A stretch of DNA of 11,889 bases from an uncultured Bacteroidota bacterium (GTDB lineage: Bacteria > Bacteroidota > Bacteroidia > Chitinophagales > Chitinophagaceae). The translations under genes and the position numbers were made by a program. Of the stretch, positions 6,996-11,889 are shown in pieces. The stretch is taken from positions 1 to 11,889 of the forward strand of contig CAIRNW010000030.1 of the NCBI GenBank assembly GCA_903879995.1, written 5' to 3'. The notes below the pieces were generated by a model that ran no database searches, was not told where the DNA came from, and was given only the letters and a program-made list of their open reading frames with translations. The first letter of the stretch is position 1. The number at the start of each line of letters is the position of its first letter.

Positions 6996-7030
6996 ACAAA
7001 AGTTATTTTACAATTAATCCTAATCAGATT

Positions 7031-7288
7031 TTACTTCACTTTTTCTACCACTTCCACTAATCTCCAGCGCTTTGTTTTGCTGAGTGGACGAGTTTCCATG
7101 ATTTTTACGATGTCGCCAATGCTGCATTCGTTCTTATCGTCATGCGCATGGAACTTGGTCGTTTTCTTTACGAACTTTCCGTAGATCGGGTGTTTTACTT
7201 TACGCTCTACAGCTACAGTGATGGTCTTTTCCATCTTGTTGCTGGTCACCACACCGGTCCTGGTCTTTCTTAAATTTCTTGCTTCCAT
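7031..7288 (-). CDS. rpsQ: 30S ribosomal protein S17
   Basis: S17 is a primary 16S rRNA-binding protein with an OB fold. The 85-residue protein contains the conserved core [20 protein letters not shown] (about 7–26), [19 protein letters not shown] (33–51) and the signature [20 protein letters not shown] (about 58–77). Length is normal. It is preceded by rpmC (13-base spacer) and followed by rplN (35 bases). Confidence 0.98.
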   Translation of the reverse strand: MEARNLRKTRTGVVTSNKMEKTITVAVERKVKHPIYGKFVKKTTKFHAHDDKNECSIGDIVKIMETRPLSKTKRWRLVEVVEKVK

Positions 7289-7301
7289 GTTAGGTTATTT
7301 A

Positions 7302-7511
7302 TCAGGCTTGCTGTTGCTTTGATTCGAGAGCAGTTTTTAGTCGGGCAATGTCACGGCGAAGACTGCGGATAGACATGGGGTTCTCCAGGGGAGAAATAGC
7401 ATGTGCAAACTCCATTTTTTTCAGTCGTTGCTGATCATCGGCCAAACGGGCACGCAGGTCTTGCTCATTCATTCCCTGCAGGGTTTTTAAAAATTCAGTT
7501 TTCTTGGACAT
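7302..7511 (-). CDS. rpmC: 50S ribosomal protein L29
   Basis: L29 lies at the polypeptide exit of the 50S subunit next to L23, near docking sites for targeting factors. The 69-residue product is predicted to be an antiparallel helical hairpin: helix 1 covers roughly residues 14–36 (NEQDLRARLADDQQRLKKME) and helix 2 roughly 46–65 (the LRRDIARLKTAL region, matching the family's R-R-x-I-A-R-x-K-T pattern). The C-terminus is a short Gln-rich tail (KQQQA). Position between rplP and rpsQ is standard. Confidence 0.97.
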   Translation of the reverse strand: MSKKTEFLKTLQGMNEQDLRARLADDQQRLKKMEFAHAISPLENPMSIRSLRRDIARLKTALESKQQQA

Positions 7512-7530
7512 CGTGCTATAGTTTTAAATG

Positions 7531-7953
7531 TTAGGCAGTGACAAGGTCACGGCGCACAATGAATTTAGTTTTAATGGGAAGCTTACCAGCAGCAAGTGCG
7601 AGAGAGGCACGTGCCACAGACTCACTTACTCCATCCACTTCAAAAAGAATACGACCCGGCTTAACTACGGCCGCCCAAAATTCCAGGTTACCCTTACCCT
7701 TACCCATCCTCACCTCTGCAGGCTTGCGGGTAATTGGTTTGTCAGGGAAAATGCGAATCCACACATTACCCTCCCTCTTCATTTCACGGGTGAGGGCCTG
7801 ACGAGCCGCTTCAATCTGACGATCGGTAATCCAATGCTGGTCCAACGCCTTTAGTGCATAAGAACCAAATGAAATGGTTGCGCCTCTTTTAGCGTCCCCC
7901 TTCATTCTTCCTTTTTGCATTTTCCGGTGCTTGGTTCTTTTTGGTTGTAACAT
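7531..7953 (-). CDS. rplP: 50S ribosomal protein L16
   Basis: L16 organises the A-site and central-protuberance side of the 50S subunit and is needed for late assembly. The 140-residue product shows a basic N-terminus ([18 protein letters not shown]), then [20 protein letters not shown] (about 45–64), [20 protein letters not shown] (69–88) and a C-terminal [15 protein letters not shown]. Arg82 in VRMGKGKG corresponds to E. coli Arg81, the residue hydroxylated by the YcfD/RoxA oxygenase; whether it is modified here is unknown. Start and length are normal. Confidence 0.98.
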   Translation of the reverse strand: MLQPKRTKHRKMQKGRMKGDAKRGATISFGSYALKALDQHWITDRQIEAARQALTREMKREGNVWIRIFPDKPITRKPAEVRMGKGKGNLEFWAAVVKPGRILFEVDGVSESVARASLALAAGKLPIKTKFIVRRDLVTA

Positions 7954-7990
7954 GACTAACTATTTCAAGTTTCGTAAATGAATAATTGAT

Positions 7991-8773
7991 TTAACTGCGA
8001 CGCTCACGTCCGCCACCACGACGATCACCACCTCCGCGACGATCATCGCGACGCTCCCCACCACGACCCTCTTCACGTCCACCACCACGGCGATCGCTTA
8101 ACTCACTCTTTCCGCCTACAAAATTTGGATTGAGGTCACGCTTTGCTAACACCTCTCCTTTACAAATCCAAACCTTGATACCGATCTTACCATATACTGT
8201 TTGTGCAAACACATTGGCGTAATCGATATCCATACGGAAAGTATGTAGCGGCACTCGCCCTTGTTTAAACTCCTCGCTTCGTGCGATCTCTGCTCCTGCT
8301 AAACGACCACTCAATTTGATCTTAATTCCTTCAGCACCCATACGGAGAGCAGAAGCAATAGCCATTTTGGTAGCACGTTTAAAATTGATACGATTTTCAA
8401 TCTGACGAGCAATGGTATCACCCACGATCATCGCATCCAATTCAGGACGACGGATTTCCAGAATGTTGATCTGAACATCCTCCTTATTGGTAAGCTTCTT
8501 TAATTCTTCCTTGATACGATCTACTTCACCACCGCCTTTACCAATGATGATTCCAGGCTTTGAAGTGTGGATTGTAACAATCAGCTTTCCCAGTGTTCGC
8601 TCAATGACAATTTTGGAGATACCTCCTTTGTTGATACGAGCGTTTAGATAGGTTCTGATCTTGTGGTCTTCAATCAGTTTACTGGCAAAATCTTTTCTAT
8701 TGCCATACCAGTTGGACTCCCATCCGCGGATGATGCCTAATCGGTTACCTATCGGATTTGCTTTCTGACCCAT
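7991..8773 (-). CDS. rpsC: 30S ribosomal protein S3 with Arg/Gly-rich C-terminal tail
   Basis: S3 forms part of the mRNA entry tunnel and its helicase activity in the 30S head. The N-terminal domain begins [21 protein letters not shown] type II KH domain follows with its GxxG loop at 78–81 ([13 protein letters not shown]). The C-terminal S3 domain includes [39 protein letters not shown] and [15 protein letters not shown]. At 260 residues it is about 27 longer than the E. coli protein because of a low-complexity tail (227–260) made only of Arg, Gly, Asp and Glu plus a terminal Ser. The tail is probably disordered and may contact RNA, but that is inference. It sits 26 bases after rplV and 37 before rplP, the usual order. 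Confidence 0.98.
   Translation of the reverse strand: MGQKANPIGNRLGIIRGWESNWYGNRKDFASKLIEDHKIRTYLNARINKGGISKIVIERTLGKLIVTIHTSKPGIIIGKGGGEVDRIKEELKKLTNKEDVQINILEIRRPELDAMIVGDTIARQIENRINFKRATKMAIASALRMGAEGIKIKLSGRLAGAEIARSEEFKQGRVPLHTFRMDIDYANVFAQTVYGKIGIKVWICKGEVLAKRDLNPNFVGGKSELSDRRGGGREEGRGGERRDDRRGGGDRRGGGRERRS
7994..8095 (-). repeat. Low-complexity repeat encoding the S3 RGG-like tail
   Basis: This stretch encodes the last 34 residues of S3: 13 Arg, 12 Gly, 4 Asp, 4 Glu and 1 Ser. A hexapeptide unit DRRGGG occurs three times (residues 227–232, 244–249 and 250–255), the last two in tandem. At DNA level the unit appears as imperfect repeats rich in ACCACC and CGACG on the plus strand. Such stretches expand and contract readily, so length is likely to vary between related strains. 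Confidence 0.8.
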
Positions 8774-8799
8774 GTTTGGTGTAGGTTATTCGTTTAATA

Positions 8800-9144
8800 T
8801 TATTTTTTCTCTTTCGTATCTACTATTACCGTTACGTGGTTGCTACGCTTGCGTACGCGGTAACCACGACCCTGTGGAGCAGGACGCATCCGCTTGATGG
8901 TGCGAGCCCCATCCACAAAAATGGTTTTGATGATGAGCTGACTTTCGTCTCCACCCTCATTCTTTTGTTTCCAATTGCTGATAGCACTCAATACCAGCTT
9001 ACGCAGAGGTACTGCGGGATGCTTGGGATTGAATTCAAGTTGTGATAACACCTTCTCCACCTGCTGACCACGAATCATATCGGCAAGCAAACGCATCTTG
9101 CGGGGGGATGTAGGATAATTTCTCAGTTTAGCTACTGCTTCCAT
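8800..9144 (-). CDS. rplV: 50S ribosomal protein L22
   Basis: L22 spans the large subunit, with a globular surface domain and a long β-hairpin that lines the nascent-peptide exit tunnel, where macrolide-resistance changes map in other bacteria. The 114-residue product has the N-terminal [20 protein letters not shown] (13–32), [10 protein letters not shown] (53–62) and the hairpin/signature region [20 protein letters not shown] (76–95), then [11 protein letters not shown]. No deletion is evident in the hairpin by eye. Spacers are 18 bases to rpsS and 26 to rpsC. Confidence 0.98.
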   Translation of the reverse strand: MEAVAKLRNYPTSPRKMRLLADMIRGQQVEKVLSQLEFNPKHPAVPLRKLVLSAISNWKQKNEGGDESQLIIKTIFVDGARTIKRMRPAPQGRGYRVRKRSNHVTVIVDTKEKK

Positions 9145-9162
9145 GGTTGACTATTTCTTGGA

Positions 9163-9432
9163 TTAACCTTCTTTTTTAGAGTGTCCTTTGAACTGGCGGG
9201 TTGGTGCAAACTCACCAAGTTTATGCCCTACCATAAATTCTGTTACATACACAGGGATGAACTTATTACCATTGTGTACAGCAAATGTGTGCCCTACAAA
9301 CTCAGGAGAGATGGTAGAACGACGACTCCAAGTTTTGATTACTCCTTTCTTGGATTTTCCTTCGTTCATTGCAAACACCTTTTTCTCGAGGTGAGTGGCG
9401 ATGTAAGGACCTTTTTTAATCGAACGAGCCAT
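9163..9432 (-). CDS. rpsS: 30S ribosomal protein S19
   Basis: S19 is a 30S head protein that pairs with S13 and contributes to the intersubunit bridge to L5. The 89-residue product starts [18 protein letters not shown] and has the strongly conserved core [20 protein letters not shown] (34–53), then [20 protein letters not shown] (58–77) and [10 protein letters not shown]. Length is normal. It follows rplB after 23 bases. Confidence 0.98.
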   Translation of the reverse strand: MARSIKKGPYIATHLEKKVFAMNEGKSKKGVIKTWSRRSTISPEFVGHTFAVHNGNKFIPVYVTEFMVGHKLGEFAPTRQFKGHSKKEG

Positions 9433-9455
9433 ATTAGAATAGTTGTGTAATTAGA

Positions 9456-10295
9456 TTATTTGTTTCCGATTTTGCTACCGTTCTTGCGCTGGATGATCAA
9501 CTTGTCGCTTGATTTGCCTACTGTACGAGTTTTCAATCCACGAGAGTACTGGCCATTTCTAGAACGAGGCTGTCCTCCGGAGGCTTTACCCTCACCACCA
9601 CCCATTGGGTGATCTACAGGGTTCATAGCTACACCTCGGTTACGTGGGCGAATTCCTTTCCAACGATTACGTCCGGCCTTACCCATGCTTTGTAAGCTAT
9701 GGTCGCTGTTACTAACCACACCCACAGTTGCATAACAATCAATCAAAACTTTTCTCAACTCACCACTTGGCATTTTCAAAACTGCATATCTGTCTTCCTT
9801 GTTTGCCAACTGTGCAGAAGATCCAGCGCTACGTGCCAGCTTACCACCCTGCCCAGGTTGCATTTCAATATTGTGGATGTTAGTACCCAATGGCATATTG
9901 CGCATGGGAAGTGCGTTTCCAACCTCAGGCGCTACTGTTGCACCACTCTCCACTTTTGCTCCAACTTCCAATCCCTGCGGAGCAAGGATATAACGCTTTT
10001 CGCCATCGGCGTAAACCAATAGAGCGATAAAGGCGGTACGGTTTGGATCGTATTGAATGGATTCTACCGTAGCTACTCCTGATTTATTACGCTTGAAATC
10101 GATGATACGATACTTCTTCTTATGTCCACCACCACGATAGCGCATCGTTAAGTGTCCAGATGTGTTACGTCCACCCGTACGAGGCTTCGCTTCTAACAAG
10201 CTTTTCTCAGGGACATTAGTAGTTACCTCAGCATATGCATTGCCAATTCTCCAACGCGTACCGGCGGTAATGGGTTTAAATTTTCTTAATGACAT
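9456..10295 (-). CDS. rplB: 50S ribosomal protein L2
   Basis: L2 is one of the most conserved 50S proteins, required for subunit joining and for peptidyl-transferase centre assembly. The 279-residue product contains RNA-binding motifs such as [20 protein letters not shown] (42–61), an SH3-like domain, and the C-terminal signature [13 protein letters not shown] (224–236). His229, matching the E. coli residue implicated in peptidyl transfer, is present. The next histidine of the E. coli DHPHGGG motif is Met231 here, a form I recall as usual in Bacteroidota. The ATG at 10295 has a very A-rich leader and no Shine–Dalgarno. The spacer to rplW is 54 bases, unusually long for this operon. Confidence 0.98.
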   Translation of the reverse strand: MSLRKFKPITAGTRWRIGNAYAEVTTNVPEKSLLEAKPRTGGRNTSGHLTMRYRGGGHKKKYRIIDFKRNKSGVATVESIQYDPNRTAFIALLVYADGEKRYILAPQGLEVGAKVESGATVAPEVGNALPMRNMPLGTNIHNIEMQPGQGGKLARSAGSSAQLANKEDRYAVLKMPSGELRKVLIDCYATVGVVSNSDHSLQSMGKAGRNRWKGIRPRNRGVAMNPVDHPMGGGEGKASGGQPRSRNGQYSRGLKTRTVGKSSDKLIIQRKNGSKIGNK

Positions 10296-10349
10296 ATCTT
10301 TTTCTTTTTACTCAACATTTGCGGCTGTTGAAGCCATTCTTTTAACTAA

Positions 10350-10649
10350 TTAGATGGTGGAATACAAATCAATTGTTTCTCCCGCAGCAACAGTTACCAT
10401 TGCTTTTTTGTAAGCAGGCTTGCGTCCGGAAATAAAACCACTCTTGGTAAAGCGTGTTTTGTTTTTACCAGGCACTACAGAAGTATTTACATCTGTTACC
10501 GTTACTCCATAAAAGCTTTCAACGGCTTTTTTAATTTCCAATTTGTTGGCCTTACGAGCCACTTTGAAAGCATAGCGACGAAGCTTCTCCTGTTGGGCAT
10601 TTGCCTTTTCAGTCAGGATGGGCTTGATCAGTACTTCAGAAAGTTTCAT
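10350..10649 (-). CDS. rplW: 50S ribosomal protein L23
   Basis: L23 sits at the tunnel exit and is the main docking point for trigger factor and the signal recognition particle. The 99-residue product has the normal fold elements: LIKPILTEKA (7–16), YAFKVARKANKLEIKKAVES (26–45), FYGVTVTDVNT (46–56), a basic loop, and KKAMVTVAAGETIDLY. Glu14 in LTEKA aligns with E. coli Glu18, the residue contacting trigger factor, so the chaperone-docking feature is conserved. It lies 22 bases after rplD. Confidence 0.98.
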   Translation of the reverse strand: MKLSEVLIKPILTEKANAQQEKLRRYAFKVARKANKLEIKKAVESFYGVTVTDVNTSVVPGKNKTRFTKSGFISGRKPAYKKAMVTVAAGETIDLYSTI

Positions 10650-10671
10650 TACGCTTGTTTTATGCAGTTAA

Positions 10672-11307
10672 TTAAGCTTCACTTTTTTCTTCGTCAGCGA
10701 AAATTTTTGCGGCACTCTCCGTCATCACCAACACCTCTGAATTCATGATATCGTAGGTATTGATGTCGCTCAGTAATACTCCCATTACAGAAGGAACATT
10801 GCGAATAGACAATTCAACATTGTCATTATAATCAGGCGTTACAAAAAGTGTTTTCTTATCAGCCACTTTTAAGTTACCGAGGATCTCCATGAGTTGCTTT
10901 GTCTTGGGTGTTTCCATATTGATATCTTCAACAACCAGGATAGCATTATCCTTTGCTTTGTAGCTAAGAGCAGAGATCTTTGCAAGGTCTTTCACCTTAC
11001 GGTTTACTTTGATATCATAGCTGTGTGGCTTGGGTCCGAAAATAGTACCACCCCCTTTGTACAAAGGGTTACGGATATTACCCTTACGGCTACCACCAGT
11101 TCCTTTTTGCTTGTGCAATTTGCGACTAGCACCTTTTACTTCAGCACGTGTTTTCACCTTGTGTGTACCTTGACGCTGTGCAGCCAAATATTGCTTAACA
11201 GCCAGGTAGATTACGTGATTATTCGGCTCAGCACCAAAGATCTCCTCCGGTAATTCTACGGAGCGACCAGTTGCTGTACCTTTTGTATTTAAGACGTCGA
11301 GTTTCAT
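10672..11307 (-). CDS. rplD: 50S ribosomal protein L4
   Basis: L4 is an early 50S assembly protein whose extended loop reaches the exit-tunnel constriction. In E. coli it also represses the S10 operon by acting on the leader RNA. The 211-residue protein has the basic loop from about 45 to 95, including KLHKQKGTGGSRKGNIRNPL (63–82) and GGGTIFGPKPHSY, followed by the globular Rossmann-like part with AILVVEDINMETPKTKQLME (122–141) and a C-terminal acidic tail (ADEEKSEA). Autoregulation cannot be assessed because the operon leader is outside the window. Spacer to rplC is 33 bases. Confidence 0.98.
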   Translation of the reverse strand: MKLDVLNTKGTATGRSVELPEEIFGAEPNNHVIYLAVKQYLAAQRQGTHKVKTRAEVKGASRKLHKQKGTGGSRKGNIRNPLYKGGGTIFGPKPHSYDIKVNRKVKDLAKISALSYKAKDNAILVVEDINMETPKTKQLMEILGNLKVADKKTLFVTPDYNDNVELSIRNVPSVMGVLLSDINTYDIMNSEVLVMTESAAKIFADEEKSEA

Positions 11308-11340
11308 GTTGCGTTCAGTTTATAATTGTGTTGTACGCGA

Positions 11341-11889
11341 TTATTTTTGAATAAGGACTATGGAGCCGTTATGACCCGGTACGGAACCGCTCACAAGGAT
11401 GTAATTTTTCTCAGCGAAAACTTTCACCACTTTGAGGCCTTTCATTTTAACGCGATCATTTCCCATACGTCCGGCCATACGCATACCTTTCATAACACGG
11501 CTGGCATCAGAAGAGTTACCCAATGATCCGGGTGCACGCTGACGGTCATGCTGACCATGTGATTGCTGGCCCACACCACTGAAACCATGGCGCTTTACAA
11601 CACCCTGGAATCCTTTACCCTTGGTAGTTCCTACAACCTCAACAGTTTCTCCTTCAGAGAAAATGTCTACCGTTACGGTTTCACCCAGGTTCTTTTCAAT
11701 AGAGAAATTGCGGAACTCTTTCGAGAAACGCTTCGGTGTGGTTTGTGATTTGGAAAAATGATTGACTTCGGCTTTTGTAGCACGCTTTTCTTTCTTGTCT
11801 CCAAAAGATAGTTGGAGAGCGCTGTACCCGTCCGTGTCTTTGGACTTCACTTGGGTAACTACACAGGGACCCGCCTCGATGATCGTGCA
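11341..11889 (-). CDS. rplC: 50S ribosomal protein L3 (N-terminus cut off by window edge)
   Basis: L3 is a 23S rRNA-binding protein that starts 50S assembly and reaches the peptidyl-transferase centre with its central loop. The frame stays open to the right edge: codons before position 11850 read [13 protein letters not shown] and then VKSKDTDGY, which is the normal L3 continuation. The GTG at 11848–11850 is therefore an internal valine, not a start. The visible part is 182 residues, and about 20–25 N-terminal residues are missing. Conserved stretches include [19 protein letters not shown], the tip-loop region [15 protein letters not shown], then [20 protein letters not shown]. The glutamine methylated by PrmB in E. 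coli L3 (Gln150) corresponds to a serine here (codon 11509–11511). Confidence 0.97.
   Translation of the reverse strand, partial: CTIIEAGPCVVTQVKSKDTDGYSALQLSFGDKKEKRATKAEVNHFSKSQTTPKRFSKEFRNFSIEKNLGETVTVDIFSEGETVEVVGTTKGKGFQGVVKRHGFSGVGQQSHGQHDRQRAPGSLGNSSDASRVMKGMRMAGRMGNDRVKMKGLKVVKVFAEKNYILVSGSVPGHNGSIVLIQK

Noticed and set aside
9655..9700. L2 Met231 in place of the E. coli histidine as a possible defect
   Set aside because: The functionally implicated His229 is present, and HPMGGGEG is a form I recall as usual in Bacteroidota, so it is a lineage feature rather than an anomaly.
10894..11253. Plus-strand reading frame of 119 residues opposite rplD
   Set aside because: It is antisense to an intact, highly conserved gene, is Cys/Phe-rich without a domain pattern, and has no start context; it reflects the codon use of rplD. 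The other plus-strand frames were rejected for the same reason.
11341..11850. L3 starting at the GTG at 11850
   Set aside because: The frame is open to the window edge and the upstream codons encode conserved L3 sequence, so this GTG is an internal valine.
1..11889. Mobile elements, CRISPR arrays, tRNA or rRNA genes, or a hidden novel system
   Set aside because: Genes fill nearly the whole window in conserved order; I saw no transposase, terminal repeats, spaced direct repeats or cloverleaf sequence, and no spacer exceeds 84 bases.

Overview
The window is an ordinary but nearly complete bacterial S10–spc ribosomal protein cluster. Every gene lies on the minus strand, so transcription runs from the right edge towards position 1. 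The organism is most likely a member of Bacteroidota. The evidence is the gene order ending secY–map, protein wording such as DHPMGGGEG in L2, the SKVKVSGGGRCNVTHACF stretch in the flavoprotein, and A-rich leaders without Shine–Dalgarno sequences before almost every gene. Placement near Chitinophagaceae is a guess from overall protein flavour, not something proved here.

Layout in transcription order (right to left): rplC (L3, N-terminus cut off by the right edge), rplD, rplW, rplB, rpsS, rplV, rpsC, rplP, rpmC, rpsQ (the S10 part); then rplN, rplX, rplE, rpsN, rpsH, rplF, rplR, rpsE, rpmD, rplO, secY (the spc part). Genes are separated by about 10–40 bases, with one 4-base overlap (rplX/rplE) and two longer spacers (rplW–rplB, 54 bases; rpmD–rplO, 84 bases). 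No break separates the S10 and spc parts, so they probably form one long transcription unit whose promoter and first gene (presumably rpsJ) lie beyond the right edge. After secY comes a strong intrinsic terminator, then map (methionine aminopeptidase) and, four bases later, the start of an HI0933/YhiN-type flavoprotein that runs off the left edge.

The cluster makes proteins of both ribosomal subunits, the SecY translocation channel through which many nascent chains pass, and the enzyme that removes their initiator methionine. The infA–rpmJ–rpsM–rpsK–rpsD–rpoA–rplQ block that often follows secY or map in Bacteroidota is not next to map here. I found no mobile element, CRISPR array, RNA gene, defence system or unknown large gene. 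No stretch over 300 bases lacks a gene. I do not see a novel biological system; the findings are small structural and regulatory oddities in a conserved operon.
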